From contig JAIXQD010000021.1 in the NCBI GenBank assembly GCA_027485855.1, positions 186,001 to 250,000 of the forward strand: a DNA stretch of 64,000 nucleotides. Direction: 5' to 3'. The notes beneath the pieces were generated by a model that searched no databases, was not told where the DNA came from, and saw only the letters and a program-made list of their open reading frames with translations. Shown here piece by piece: positions 53,128-62,776 of this stretch. A program made the position numbers and the translations under genes. The DNA comes from Rickettsiales bacterium. Lineage in GTDB: Bacteria > Pseudomonadota > Alphaproteobacteria > G027485855. How positions within the stretch are numbered: the first letter of the stretch is position 1; each line of letters begins with the position of its first letter.

Positions 53128-54702
53128 ATGAATAAAATTGCCAATTTAGGCCTTAAGGGCCTTGCCGCGCTGCATGTTAACCTTGGCACGGCCGCACTTT
53201 ATGAACAGGCCTTGCGCCGCAACGAAGCGCAGCTATCGGCCCATGGCGCACTCATTGCCTATACCGGCCAGCACACCGGACGTTCGCCCAACGATAAATT
53301 TATTGTCGAAGATGCGCAAACCAGCCGCGATATCTGGTGGGGCAAGGTCAATCGGCCAATCAGTCAGGCGCATTATGCGGGCTTGCTGCAAAAAATGCGC
53401 GAATGGTGCGTTGGCCGTGAATTATTTGCCCAAGATTTATTTGCCGGCGCTGCGGCAAACTATCGGTTGCCCATCAGGGTTATTACGCAAAATGCGTGGC
53501 ATAGTTTATTTGCCCGCAATATGTTTATCAGACCACAGCCCGCCGAAATCGTCACGCATGAGCCGCAATTTACCGTGCTGCATCTGCCCGAATTTCTGGC
53601 CGACCCACGCATCGATGGCACACAAAGCAGCACCTTTATTATTATCAATTTTGCCGAGCGCATGGTGCTGATTGGTGGCACGGCCTATGCTGGCGAGATT
53701 AAAAAATCAATTTTCAGTGTGATGAATTATCTTTTGCCCGCCCAAGGTATTTTACCCATGCATGCCTCGGCCAATAGCGGCCCTGCGGGAGATGTGGCGG
53801 TTTTCTTTGGCCTATCGGGCACGGGTAAAACCACCTTGTCGGCCGACCCCGCCCGCACCCTGATTGGCGATGATGAGCATGGCTGGAGCCAAGACGGCGT
53901 GTTTAATTTTGAGGGCGGCTGTTATGCTAAGCTTATTCGGTTGAGCGCCAAAGCCGAGCCCGAAATTTATGCCACAACCCAGCGCTTTGGCACTATTGTT
54001 GAAAATGTGCCGTGCGATGCCCGCACCCGCCTTTTGGATTTAGACAGCACCGAATATACCGAAAATACGCGGGCCAGCTACCCTCTAGATTTTATTCCTA
54101 ATGCCAGCACCACGGGCATGGGCGGCTTACCGCAAAATATTATTATGCTCACCGCTGATGCTTTTGGTGTTTTGCCGCCGCTGGCCAAACTAAGCCCCGA
54201 GCAGGCGATGTATCACTTTTTGTCGGGCTATACGGCACGTGTGGCTGGCACCGAGCGCGGCGTTACCACACCACAAGCCGCATTTTCGGCCTGTTTTGGT
54301 GCGCCCTTCTTGCCGCGTCACCCGCAAGTTTATGCAAAAATGCTTGGCGAAAAGCTAAAGCAACACAAAGTCAATTGCTGGCTGGTCAATACCGGCTGGA
54401 CCGGCGGCGCTTATGGCACTGGTCAGCGCATGCCCATAGACTATACCCGCGCCTTGCTGCATAGCGCACTCGATGGCAGCTTAAGCCAAACTCAATTTGC
54501 GCCAGAGCCTTATTTTGGCCTGATGGTGCCGGAATCTTGCAAAAATGTGCCAAGCCAAATTCTGCGCCCCGAGAGCAGCTGGGCCGATGCCCAAGCCTAC
54601 CAGCAAGCCGCACGACAAGTGGCGCATAAATTTGCTATAAACTTTGCCGAATATGCCCCACATGTTGATGATGCGGTGCGTGCCATTGCGATTGCAGCTT
54701 AG
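53128..54702 (+). CDS. pckA: ATP-dependent phosphoenolpyruvate carboxykinase
   Basis: A 524-residue protein. Phosphate-binding kinase-1 loop [14 protein letters not shown] (about 230), metal-binding segment [19 protein letters not shown] with CYAK, and the substrate region [12 protein letters not shown] near the N-terminus. It converts oxaloacetate and ATP to phosphoenolpyruvate in gluconeogenesis. I start it at ATG 53128 behind GAGGGAGCCCCC; an in-frame extension to 53038 has no ribosome binding site and crosses the chvI promoter area. The next gene begins ten bases after the stop. Confidence 0.95.
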   Translation: MNKIANLGLKGLAALHVNLGTAALYEQALRRNEAQLSAHGALIAYTGQHTGRSPNDKFIVEDAQTSRDIWWGKVNRPISQAHYAGLLQKMREWCVGRELFAQDLFAGAAANYRLPIRVITQNAWHSLFARNMFIRPQPAEIVTHEPQFTVLHLPEFLADPRIDGTQSSTFIIINFAERMVLIGGTAYAGEIKKSIFSVMNYLLPAQGILPMHASANSGPAGDVAVFFGLSGTGKTTLSADPARTLIGDDEHGWSQDGVFNFEGGCYAKLIRLSAKAEPEIYATTQRFGTIVENVPCDARTRLLDLDSTEYTENTRASYPLDFIPNASTTGMGGLPQNIIMLTADAFGVLPPLAKLSPEQAMYHFLSGYTARVAGTERGVTTPQAAFSACFGAPFLPRHPQVYAKMLGEKLKQHKVNCWLVNTGWTGGAYGTGQRMPIDYTRALLHSALDGSLSQTQFAPEPYFGLMVPESCKNVPSQILRPESSWADAQAYQQAARQVAHKFAINFAEYAPHVDDAVRAIAIAA

Positions 54703-54712
54703 GAGAATAAAA

Positions 54713-55483
54713 ATGCGCCCTATATTATTACTCACAACAGCCTTGTGGCTTTATCCGCATATGGCATTTGCGCAAACAGCCCCGAGCCTTGTTGAGCAAA
54801 TAGCCGCACTGCGCACCATGGTGCAACAGCAGCAAGCACAAATTGATGCGCTTGAGCAAAAACTACAAAGCAACCCCGCAATGGTGGGTAGTGATTATAG
54901 CATGGCGCATGAGCTGGCCGAGCTACGCGCCGCCATTGGCCTACCCACACATACGGGTGCAAAAACCGAGGCTAAAATGGGTAATTTTGCCCCCATGCAA
55001 GAGCCTAAAGCGATAACACCGTCTGCGGCCCCTGCGATTGTGGGCGAGCCCATGCCACTTATTCCGGCAACTGCGAAACCGACAAGCACAGACAATAGCA
55101 GCAAAATTATTGGCCAAATCATCCAGCCTAAAACAGGCGATGACGTTAGCGCCAGTGCACGGCCCACAATAGCCGCACCCAAAGCGCCCACGCCGCCCAC
55201 AGCGCCCGTAAAAGATACGAAGGCCACCCCTGACACCATACAAAAAACCAGCATAGGGCGGCTGACTATGGGCGCTGCTGGGCGCTTTGAAATTAGTGGC
55301 CGCGTGTTGGGCGTGATGGATGGCAAAAACATAATTATTTCAGATGAGAGCGGCAGCCTTATGGCCTATGGCACCAGCACTATGATAGAAGACAAAAAAA
55401 TAGCGCCCGAGCAGCGGGTGGTGCTGCAAGGGCGCTTTGCTGATAAAAACCGCTTTATGATTGAGAGCCTCAGCACGCGCTAA
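54713..55483 (+). CDS. Exported protein with coiled coil and C-terminal beta domain, unknown
   Basis: A 256-residue protein: signal peptide (ILLLTTALWLYPHMAFAQ), a helix with heptads (LVEQIAALRTMVQQQQAQID, about 25-55), a long Pro/Thr/Ala-rich linker (about 80-180), and a compact domain FEISGRVLGVMDGKNIIISD ... GRFADKNRFMIESLSTR. That ending resembles an OB-like or RNA-independent beta barrel but I cannot name it. The start is ATG 54713 behind AGGAG at the pckA stop, so it is co-transcribed with pckA. A longer frame to 54644 lies inside pckA. Confidence 0.75.
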   Translation: MRPILLLTTALWLYPHMAFAQTAPSLVEQIAALRTMVQQQQAQIDALEQKLQSNPAMVGSDYSMAHELAELRAAIGLPTHTGAKTEAKMGNFAPMQEPKAITPSAAPAIVGEPMPLIPATAKPTSTDNSSKIIGQIIQPKTGDDVSASARPTIAAPKAPTPPTAPVKDTKATPDTIQKTSIGRLTMGAAGRFEISGRVLGVMDGKNIIISDESGSLMAYGTSTMIEDKKIAPEQRVVLQGRFADKNRFMIESLSTR

Positions 55484-55532
55484 AGGCACGCGCTAAGGTT
55501 CACACACCAAGGCCAAAGCTAGCAGTAAACGG

Positions 55533-56186
55533 CTATTTAGCCGCAACCACCATGACCATTTGTTTACCTTCCATTTTAGCGGGGTGCTCAATTTTACAGA
55601 GCGACTCAAGCTCAAGCCGGACGCGCTCCATCAGTTGCACGCCAATATCTTGGTGCGCCATTTCGCGGCCACGAAAACGCAAAGTGATTTTCACCTTATC
55701 GCCTTCTTCGAGGAATTTTTTCACAGCGCGCATTTTAACGCCGTAATCATTATCATCGATATTGGGACGCAGCTTAATTTCTTTGACATCGATGACTTTT
55801 TGCTTCTTGCGGGCTTCGGCCGCTTTTTTCTGCATCTCATATTTATATTTGCCGTAATCCTGAATTTTGCACACAGGCGGCTCAGCATTAGGCGAAATCT
55901 CGACCAGATCAAGGCCGACAGCCTCGGCGGCCTCTATGGCTTCGCGCACATTCATGACACCAAGCATCTCGCCCGCTGAATCAATGACGCGCACACTGCG
56001 TGCGGTTATTTCACGGTTGACGCGCGGGCCATCATTTTTTGGCGCGGCCTCACCTCTGAAGTCGCGGCGGTCGCCAGAAGGCGGGCTCGCTGAATTATTG
56101 CTGCGGTTAGGCGGACGTGGGCTGCTAAAAGAAGAGCCAGAACGAGGGGGGCCAGAAAATGGGCCCGAAGAAAATGGACGATTAAT
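55533..56186 (-). CDS. infC: Translation initiation factor IF-3, probable ATT start
   Basis: A 217-residue protein. A disordered Ser/Pro/Arg-rich N-terminal extension (about 1-45) precedes the IF-3 N domain ([52 protein letters not shown]) and the C domain ([33 protein letters not shown]). The frame opens upstream only at TTG 56201. An ATT at 56186-56184 has GGAG seven bases before it, exactly the rare-start arrangement by which IF-3 controls its own synthesis, so I place the start there. It follows thrS by 46 bases. rpmI and rplT, which usually come next, are absent. Confidence 0.88.
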   Translation of the reverse strand: MNRPFSSGPFSGPPRSGSSFSSPRPPNRSNNSASPPSGDRRDFRGEAAPKNDGPRVNREITARSVRVIDSAGEMLGVMNVREAIEAAEAVGLDLVEISPNAEPPVCKIQDYGKYKYEMQKKAAEARKKQKVIDVKEIKLRPNIDDNDYGVKMRAVKKFLEEGDKVKITLRFRGREMAHQDIGVQLMERVRLELESLCKIEHPAKMEGKQMVMVVAAK

Positions 56187-56232
56187 GGTTTGTCTCCACA
56201 AGTTGTTGAACTAGGCTTTCATTATATCCGCT

Positions 56233-58176
56233 TTAGTACGGAATGTCGAGTAAAGCCATGCCATCGGGCGGTAAAGACTCTTTGGCAATGGCGCCAACAG
56301 CTTGCGCCAAAGGCAGCAGCTCTTGTGCATCGCCCCCCAGCCTGCGCAAGGCAATTGTTTGATTTTGCGCCTCTTTTTGGCCAACAACGGCAATGAGCGG
56401 GGCTTTTTTAAGCGACCATTCACGGATTTTGTAATTTATTTTCTCGGGGCGCAAATCTATCTCGGTGCGCAGACCCGCTTGCTCAAATTTTTGCATAACC
56501 TCTTTGGCATAGCCATCGGCCTCGTTGGTGATGGTAGTAACCACAACCTGCACGGGCGATAGCCACAGCGGCAATTTGCCGGCATAATGCTCGATGAGCA
56601 TGCCAATAAAGCGCTCAAGCGAGCCCAAAATTGCTCGGTGCATCATGACGGGCGCATGTTTTGCGCCATCTTCGGCAACATAGCTGGCGCCCAAACGCTC
56701 GGGCAAAATAAAATCGAGCTGTAAGGTGCCGCATTGCCATTGGCGGCCAATTGCATCGGTGAGGTGAAACTCAACCTTTGGCCCATAAAATGCGCCCTCG
56801 CCTGGCAGCTCTTCAAAGGACAATCCGGCGCTGCGCAAGGCATCACGCATGCCATCCTCGGCTTTGTCCCAAATCTCATCGCTGCCCAAGCGGTCTTGTG
56901 GGCGCAAAGCGAGTTTTACAGCAATTTTATCAAAGCCAAGATCTTGGTAAACACTAAGTTGCAGCTTGAAATAACTCAGTGCCTCTTCAGTGATTTGGGC
57001 AGCGGTGCAAAAAATATGCGCGTCATCTTGTGTAAAAGCGCGCACGCGCATAATGCCATGCAGCGCCCCTGAAGGCTCATTGCGGTGGCAGGCGCCAAAC
57101 TCGGCCATGCGCAAGGGTAAATCGCGATAGGACTTTATACCCTGCTTAAATATTTGCACATGCGCTGGGCAATTCATGGGCTTAAGGCCGAGCTTTTTCT
57201 CGCCGCCATCGGCCTCAAGCTTAAACATATTATCGCCATAAATATCCCAGTGGCCCGAGGCTTTAAACAGGCTGCTATCGTAAAGTTGCGGCGTGCGCAC
57301 CTCAACATAGCCCTCACGCTTAATGCGGCGGCGAATGTAATTTTCAAGCACCCGATAGAGTGTCCAGCCTTTGGGATGCCAAAACACGCTGCCAACCGCC
57401 TCTTCCTGCACATGGAAAAGGTCCAACTCACGGCCCAGCTTACGATGGTCGCGTTTTTCGGCCTCTTCCAGCTGGTGCAGATAATCTTTTAGCTCGGCCT
57501 CGGTGCGCCAGGCTGTGCCATAAATGCGCTGCAGCTGCGGGTTACGATGGTCGCCACGCCAATAAGCACCAGCCACTTTCATGAGTTTGAAAGCCGCGCC
57601 AATTTTACCGGTGCTGGGCATGTGCGGGCCACGGCATAAATCATACCATTGGCCTTGGCGATAAATGCTAATCACCTGATCTTCGGGCAAATCACGAATG
57701 AGCTCGGCCTTAAATTTTTCGCCCTTAGCATCGAAATGGCGAATAGCGTCATCGCGGGGCCATTCTTCGCGCACAAAACTGGCATCACGGGCAATAATGT
57801 CGCGCATTTTGGCTTCAATGATAATTAAATCATCGGGGGTGAAAGGCTGCTCGCGATAAAAATCGTAGTAAAAGCCATTTTCAATAGAGGGGCCGATAGT
57901 GACTTGCGTGCCTGGGTAAAGCTCTTGCACAGCTTCAGCCATCACATGCGCGCAATCATGGCGAATCATTTCTAAGGCTTCGGTTGCATCACGGGTAAGA
58001 ATTTGCACCTGCGCATCAGTGGTGAGATTATAGCTAAGGTCGCGCAGCTCGCCATTGACCTTGAGCGCAATGGCATTTTTGGCCAAGCTTTTGCTGATGC
58101 TGCTGGCCAACGCCGCACCCGTGAGCGGCTCTGGGAATTGGCGCACAGCGCCATCGGGCAAAGTGATATTAAGCAT
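56233..58176 (-). CDS. thrS: Threonyl-tRNA synthetase
   Basis: A 647-residue class II synthetase: TGS domain (1-60), editing domain with [11 protein letters not shown], catalytic core with [10 protein letters not shown] (zinc Cys), [12 protein letters not shown] (motif 2), and [16 protein letters not shown] (motif 3). The anticodon domain has [14 protein letters not shown]. Length and order are canonical. It charges tRNA-Thr and edits Ser mischarging. It starts the thrS-infC unit. No tRNA-like operator was recognised in the short upstream region. Confidence 0.97.
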   Translation of the reverse strand: MLNITLPDGAVRQFPEPLTGAALASSISKSLAKNAIALKVNGELRDLSYNLTTDAQVQILTRDATEALEMIRHDCAHVMAEAVQELYPGTQVTIGPSIENGFYYDFYREQPFTPDDLIIIEAKMRDIIARDASFVREEWPRDDAIRHFDAKGEKFKAELIRDLPEDQVISIYRQGQWYDLCRGPHMPSTGKIGAAFKLMKVAGAYWRGDHRNPQLQRIYGTAWRTEAELKDYLHQLEEAEKRDHRKLGRELDLFHVQEEAVGSVFWHPKGWTLYRVLENYIRRRIKREGYVEVRTPQLYDSSLFKASGHWDIYGDNMFKLEADGGEKKLGLKPMNCPAHVQIFKQGIKSYRDLPLRMAEFGACHRNEPSGALHGIMRVRAFTQDDAHIFCTAAQITEEALSYFKLQLSVYQDLGFDKIAVKLALRPQDRLGSDEIWDKAEDGMRDALRSAGLSFEELPGEGAFYGPKVEFHLTDAIGRQWQCGTLQLDFILPERLGASYVAEDGAKHAPVMMHRAILGSLERFIGMLIEHYAGKLPLWLSPVQVVVTTITNEADGYAKEVMQKFEQAGLRTEIDLRPEKINYKIREWSLKKAPLIAVVGQKEAQNQTIALRRLGGDAQELLPLAQAVGAIAKESLPPDGMALLDIPY

Positions 58177-58220
58177 GGTTTGTTTTAACGCTTAAGCACA
58201 ATTTACACAATGGCCGACGG

Positions 58221-59147
58221 CTATTTAAGCCGTAAAAAGGTGCGGCTTTGCAACACATCTGCCACAGCAACGCCGCCTTCGGCAAGACCTTGTAGCCCCT
58301 CACCCCGCTCACCCCTTAAGCCAGAGCGGGCAATATCAGAGTGTTTGGTTAGCAGCATCAATGTGGGTGCGCCAACAAGTGCCGATAAATGTGTGGGCCC
58401 CGTATCATTGCCAAAAACGGCCGCAGCACCGCTAAAAATACTGCCGAGCTGGGCTAAATTGGTGCGGTCGGTTAAATCAATCAGACCGCTGATTTTTTGG
58501 TTTATCGCTTCTACGGCTTCGGCATCGGCTTTGGTGCCCACCACCACCACATGCTGGTTTAATTGCTGCAAATGTTGGGCCAGCTCAGCAAAGCGCTCGG
58601 CTGGCCAGCGCTTATAGGGGCGGCTTGGCGCACAACCCGGAATTAACACACAATAAGGCGTGGGCAAATTAAGCGCGGCGATATCAGCCCGAAGCCAGCT
58701 AAAATCGGCATTTTCAGGCCAGGCGACATTTGCAGCGGCCAATGTATATTTAAAATAATCTTGGCCATGAATGGGTGGCGCTGGCAATTTGCGGCGAAAG
58801 CTAGAGAAAAATGCGCCGCCCACCCATTGCCGCCAACGCCCCAAAGACAGCAAGCCATAAAAATGGCTGCGGCCTTTACTTTGCAAATCATAAACACGCT
58901 GCCAGCGATAAAGCCGCATGTTTGACAAGGTTTTTAGCCACTGGCGCCCGTGCCACCATTTGGGCCGTGTGTCGGGCAAGATTTCGTCAAACCACGGCAT
59001 TAATTTACAGAAGTTGACATGCGCACGACCCGTCAGCAGCACCAGATGCGCTTGCGGGTGCGCGGCACGTATGGCCTGAAAGGCCGGTGCGGCAAGCAGT
59101 AAATCGCCCAATGCACCAAGGCGAATAACCAAAATTTTATCCTGCAT
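58221..59147 (-). CDS. Glycosyltransferase family 9 (heptosyltransferase-like)
   Basis: A 308-residue GT-B protein: N-terminal ILVIRLGALGDLLLAAPAFQ, then PHAQ-type AHLVLLTGRAH, and the C-terminal nucleotide-binding region VFGNDTGPTHLSALVGAPTL. These are the ADP-heptose transferase (RfaC/RfaF) motifs. It is likely to add heptose or a related sugar to lipopolysaccharide core. I start it at ATG 59147, overlapping the upstream gene's stop by 11 bases; the frame farther upstream lies inside that gene. Confidence 0.88.
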   Translation of the reverse strand: MQDKILVIRLGALGDLLLAAPAFQAIRAAHPQAHLVLLTGRAHVNFCKLMPWFDEILPDTRPKWWHGRQWLKTLSNMRLYRWQRVYDLQSKGRSHFYGLLSLGRWRQWVGGAFFSSFRRKLPAPPIHGQDYFKYTLAAANVAWPENADFSWLRADIAALNLPTPYCVLIPGCAPSRPYKRWPAERFAELAQHLQQLNQHVVVVGTKADAEAVEAINQKISGLIDLTDRTNLAQLGSIFSGAAAVFGNDTGPTHLSALVGAPTLMLLTKHSDIARSGLRGERGEGLQGLAEGGVAVADVLQSRTFLRLK

Positions 59148-60306
59148 CTGTTTTTGCTGCCGCCTGCTCGGACAGCACCTCTTGATAAAGTTGAATATTG
59201 CGGCTTTGCATTTCGGCCAAGGTAAAGCGCGCCTGCACCAGTGCGCGACCGGCCTGCCCCATTTGTACGCGCCTTGCACTATCTTGCGCAAAGGCTTGCG
59301 CGATATGATTTTGCCACAGCGCTTCGCTTTGGGCTGGCAGCGCCCAGCCAGTTTGCTCATGTTGTATGGTTTCAGCAACAGCCCCTAGGGCGCTGGCAAT
59401 GATGGGGCGCTGCATGGCCATGGCCTCGATGGGCACGCGGCCAAAACCTTCTGGCACTTGTGATGGCATCAGCACCAATTGCGCGCGCAAATAAGCAGCC
59501 GGCATGTCGCTGCAGCTGGCAACAAAGCGCACATTTTCGGCAACACCCAGTTGCTGGGCCAATTGCTGCAACTGTTGCGCGTAAGCCGTGCGCCCTTGAT
59601 CGGGGCCCAATAAAACTAAAACAGCATTGGCTGGTTTTTGTGCACCAGCAAAAGCCTTAATGGCCAGCGACTGCCCTTTTATGGGCGATAAACGCCCCGG
59701 ACAAAGCACCACCACCTGCTCGGGCGAAATGTGCCACGCGCTGTTTAAGGCTTGCACACGGGCAAAGCTAACACTGTCTGGGTTGAAATATTCTGGATCG
59801 AGGCCGCGATAAATAAGCCGCACGCGGCTTTCGGGCACTGCGTAATTTTGCTGAATATGCTGGGCAATAAATTGAGAAATAGCCACAACCCGCACGCCTT
59901 TGGCCATAACACTGTTATAGGCTTTTTTAATGGGCGTCTTAAACTTATAGGCCGCATGAAATGTGGTGACAAAAGGCACATGCGCAAGCTGTGCTGCTAA
60001 ATAGGCGCTCCAAGCGGGGGCGCGTGAGCGTGCATGAATAATGCTGACATTTTCAGTTTCAATAAGCTGCTTGAGCGCCAAAACATTGCGCCACATTTGT
60101 ACGGGGTTTTTGCTGGCCAAGGGCAGGGTGATATGTTGCGCACCGATTTTCTCAAGCCGTGGCACCATAGCGCCGCCACTGCTGGCAACCAGCGCGCGCC
60201 AGCCTTGACGCAACAAAGCTTGCGCCACATCGACACAGCCTTGCTCGGCCCCGCCCGCAACAAAGCTGGGGATTATCTGTAAAATAGTGGGCAAGTGACG
60301 AGCCAT
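59137..60306 (-). CDS. Glycosyltransferase family 4
   Basis: A 389-residue GT-B retaining transferase: donor-domain N-terminus ILQIIPSFVAGGAEQGCVDV, VSIIHARSRAPAWSAYLAA, VVLCPGRLSPIKGQSLAIKA, and the C-terminal E-x7-E region PEGFGRVPIEAMAMQRPIIA. It probably acts on lipopolysaccharide core or another surface glycan with the coupled GT9 gene. The start is only five bases from the start of the divergent hydrolase gene, so the promoters must overlap coding sequence. Confidence 0.88.
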   Translation of the reverse strand: MARHLPTILQIIPSFVAGGAEQGCVDVAQALLRQGWRALVASSGGAMVPRLEKIGAQHITLPLASKNPVQMWRNVLALKQLIETENVSIIHARSRAPAWSAYLAAQLAHVPFVTTFHAAYKFKTPIKKAYNSVMAKGVRVVAISQFIAQHIQQNYAVPESRVRLIYRGLDPEYFNPDSVSFARVQALNSAWHISPEQVVVLCPGRLSPIKGQSLAIKAFAGAQKPANAVLVLLGPDQGRTAYAQQLQQLAQQLGVAENVRFVASCSDMPAAYLRAQLVLMPSQVPEGFGRVPIEAMAMQRPIIASALGAVAETIQHEQTGWALPAQSEALWQNHIAQAFAQDSARRVQMGQAGRALVQARFTLAEMQSRNIQLYQEVLSEQAAAKTDAG

Positions 60307-60311
60307 TTGAT

Positions 60312-61109
60312 ATGCTTAGCACCATGAACGATAAGGCACAATCCACCCCACAAGAAACCGCCCAACCAACAGCGCCGCAATTTTTTGCAGGGCCGCATGG
60401 CGCTTTGGCCTATTTGCATGTGCCAGCAAAGGCCGGCAAAAGCAGCTTGTTGTTTTTGCATGGCCTGCGCTCGGATATGCGCGGCAGCAAGGCCGAGTTT
60501 TTGGCCGAGCGCTGCGCGGCCACGGGGTTGGGCTTATGGCGGCTTGATTTATCGGGCCATGGGCAATCGGATGGTGTGTTCACCGATGGCAACATCACAA
60601 GCTGGCAGCAAGACGTGCTGGCTTTTGTTGATGCATTTATAAATGAGCCAACAATTATTATTGGCTCAAGCCTTGGTGGCTGGCTGATGCTGCTGCTGGC
60701 GCTGGCGCGCCCACAAAAAATAAAGGCACTGATTGGTATTGCCGCCGCCCCAGATTTTACCGAGACGCTGATTTGGAACAAGCTCAGCCCCGCCCAGCAG
60801 GCTGAAATGACCAAAAACGGCTTTGTGTCGGAAGCATCGATTTATGGCGAGCCACTGATTTATAGCAAAACCCTAATTGAGAGTGGCCGGCAGCATTTAT
60901 TGCTTGATAAAGCCATAGCGCTGGATGTGCCGGTGCGGTTGCTGCAAGGCATGGCCGATGATGATGTGCCTTGGCAGCACGCCACCGAAATTGCCACAAA
61001 ACTAACCGGCCAAAATATGCGTTTGAACCTCATAAAAGATGGCGATCATCGCCTTTCACGGGCGCAAGATTTAAGCCTGCTTTGGCAGATTATTGAAGAA
61101 CTTGCCTAA
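60312..61109 (+). CDS. Alpha/beta-hydrolase
   Basis: A 265-residue protein. Oxyanion/strand 3 LLFLHGLRSDMRG, nucleophile elbow IIGSSLGGWLMLL (Ser about 117), acid region GMADDDVPWQHA, and His in LIKDGDHRLSRAQD. The type resembles acylpeptide/monoacylglycerol-lipase-like hydrolases; the substrate is unknown. ATG 60312 or ATG 60324 could be the start; neither has a strong ribosome binding site. Confidence 0.85.
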   Translation: MLSTMNDKAQSTPQETAQPTAPQFFAGPHGALAYLHVPAKAGKSSLLFLHGLRSDMRGSKAEFLAERCAATGLGLWRLDLSGHGQSDGVFTDGNITSWQQDVLAFVDAFINEPTIIIGSSLGGWLMLLLALARPQKIKALIGIAAAPDFTETLIWNKLSPAQQAEMTKNGFVSEASIYGEPLIYSKTLIESGRQHLLLDKAIALDVPVRLLQGMADDDVPWQHATEIATKLTGQNMRLNLIKDGDHRLSRAQDLSLLWQIIEELA

Positions 61110-61209
61110 ATATGTGACTGATAATCTAGTTTTTTGTTCTCAAGCCGTGCAAACACCTGCTAAAAGAAGTCTGTTTTTATAGATGCATAGTGTGGCGTGT
61201 AGTACTGGG

Positions 61210-61361
61210 TGGTGGCCGAGTGCCGCTGGCGACAGCCAGCACAAGCTATGGTTTAGCCACTCGGTTTACGTGTTGGTGTTTCTTAGTGCGCCGTGGAGTA
61301 TTGGGGGGGTGGCCGAGTGCCCGCTGGCGACAGCCAGCATAAGCTATGGCTTAACCACTCG
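61210..61361 (+). repeat. Two structured direct repeats carrying a tRNA-Ser-like segment
   Basis: Copy 1 (61211-61264) and copy 2 (61309-61361) share GGTGGCCGAGTG (the tRNA-Ser D-arm text), then GCTGGC-GACA-GCCAGC, a perfect hairpin (61225-61240 in copy 1), then AAGCTATGG, then CCACTCG. CCGAGTG at the start pairs with CACTCGG at the end, giving a closed two-level stem. The spacing from copy to copy is about 98 bases, and the linker between them (CGGTTT...GTGCG) also recurs before the real tRNA. Confidence 0.8.
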
Positions 61362-61385
61362 CAGTCGGTTTTTGGTTTGTGGTGC

Positions 61386-61478
61386 GGAGGGGTGGCCGAG
61401 TGGTTGAAGGCGCTCGCCTGGAAAGCGGGTAAACGGTGACGAATCGTTTCGCGAGTTCGAATCTCGTCCCCTCCGCCA
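61386..61478 (+). tRNA. tRNA-Ser(GGA)
   Basis: Acceptor GGAGGGG pairs with CCCCTCC. D-arm GTGGCCGAGTGG, anticodon GGA in loop CTGGAAA, class II variable arm, GTTCGAATC, and G with an encoded CCA (to 61478). It reads TCC/TCT codons. Confidence 0.95.
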
Positions 61479-61627
61479 TTGACTCAGACAAAGCATATTT
61501 TTAGGAAATGCGCTCTCGGCTTCGCGTTATTGCGATACCAATTGAGTTCCCACAACCGAAAAAAGCATGGCGTTCCAATTCCTAAATACCACCTACATAA
61601 TATCAATACATTAAGAGAAACTAGCGC

Positions 61628-62461
61628 ATGCAAGTGCAAGAACTAAAATATGAGATACTATTTGATGAGATACAAAAGATTTCTCTTTCCGGTATTGAGC
61701 GTGCGCTAACTTTTGTGAAATTTGCTGAAACTGGCTCCTATGATTTAGAGAAAGTTAACACCCCACCTCGAATTGAGAGACATAGTTTTTCAAACGATTT
61801 CATGCCGCCGATACATGCAGCCGAGTTCCAGAAGTGGAAAGACGATTTTGTGGCTTGGAACTTGAACAACGCTGTAAATGAAATTATTGAATCATTCTTC
61901 GTGTTTCTTGAAATGTCATATTTCGTTCTTCATGCGAACGGAGACAGAAGGCGTGTCAACTCCGGTGAAGTTTTGGGCGAAGTCATAAAGAATTGGCAAA
62001 ACGATGTACGTAATGATTTAAGAACAAAGAACAAGATACACGCATTGTCTGACAAAGGCCTGCAATTTTCGGATGATGAGAAGAAAATCATCGAGAGCTT
62101 CTGGGAGATCAGAAATCTTCTTTCGCACAACCTTGGAGTTGCTGATAATAGAAAAAGGCTGGTTGTTGATCAGGGGAAGATAACCCTTAGATGGTATCGT
62201 CGGGAAATATTTGCAAAATTAGAATCTGGGAGAGAAATCCAATTAACTGGAGACCCGCTGCCTGAAGCGGGAGATATATGCATGCGCACTAAAGTGGGGC
62301 AAACCAAGGAGATTGACCTTAACACACATATCTCTTTTACTCTAGATGAAGTGCAACAGATTGCATGGACGTTCTGGCTTCTTGTTTATGATGTTTCTGC
62401 CAAGATCAAAACAGTTTTGGATCAATCAGGTACAGAGAGTACCCACCCTGAAAAACGCTGA
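61628..62461 (+). CDS. Hypothetical protein, helical, possible HEPN-like
   Basis: A 277-residue all-helical cytosolic protein. A stretch IRNLLSHNLGVADNRKRL contains R-x4-H as in HEPN RNase motifs (RNxxxH class), between two long helices. Other parts (ALTFVKFAETGSYDLEKV, NEIIESFFVFLEMSYFVLHA) match nothing I know. It sits 150 bases after tRNA-Ser(GGA) in AT-richer DNA, so it is probably horizontally acquired. The HEPN reading is tentative, and no antitoxin-like partner is adjacent. Confidence 0.6.
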   Translation: MQVQELKYEILFDEIQKISLSGIERALTFVKFAETGSYDLEKVNTPPRIERHSFSNDFMPPIHAAEFQKWKDDFVAWNLNNAVNEIIESFFVFLEMSYFVLHANGDRRRVNSGEVLGEVIKNWQNDVRNDLRTKNKIHALSDKGLQFSDDEKKIIESFWEIRNLLSHNLGVADNRKRLVVDQGKITLRWYRREIFAKLESGREIQLTGDPLPEAGDICMRTKVGQTKEIDLNTHISFTLDEVQQIAWTFWLLVYDVSAKIKTVLDQSGTESTHPEKR

Positions 62462-62776
62462 TATTTGACAAACTCGTCACCCGCTTTGTCATAGGCGAAG
62501 GTAAGCGGGCGCGCCTACCCAAAATAACCCGTGCCGATAGACTTGCTTGCTGCCCCGTTTCAGTGCAAAAGTTGCAGCGCAGTATAAATGTTTGGCCATT
62601 AATTCTTTATGCTAAAGAGATTAGTTATTGTGAGCTGGCGAACGGCTCATTAGGATATTGGGCAGCGCTATCGGCGCTCAAAGCTGGGCTTTTTGTTTTA
62701 CGGCGTCTATGTTAGAGCGGAATCTGACAGAAAACGCAGACGTTTTAAACTGTGCATGTCTTAGGCGGGCAAAAAT
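62462..62776. other. Intergenic region, possible gene remnant (315 bp)
   Basis: A plus-strand frame from 62452 to the TAG near 62712 is open for over 80 codons and reads FDKLVTRFVIGEGKRARLPK then ITRADRLACC, but it has no ATG and no ribosome binding site. It may be a decayed gene. The rest should contain the promoter of the following hydrolase. Confidence 0.35.

Noticed and set aside
59148-59378. 77-residue N-terminal extension of the GT9 protein
   Set aside because: It overlaps the coding sequence of the upstream glycosyltransferase; the family start motif begins right after ATG 59147.
62452-62714. Open plus-strand frame between the HEPN-like and hydrolase genes
   Set aside because: No start codon with a ribosome binding site; kept only as a possible gene remnant.
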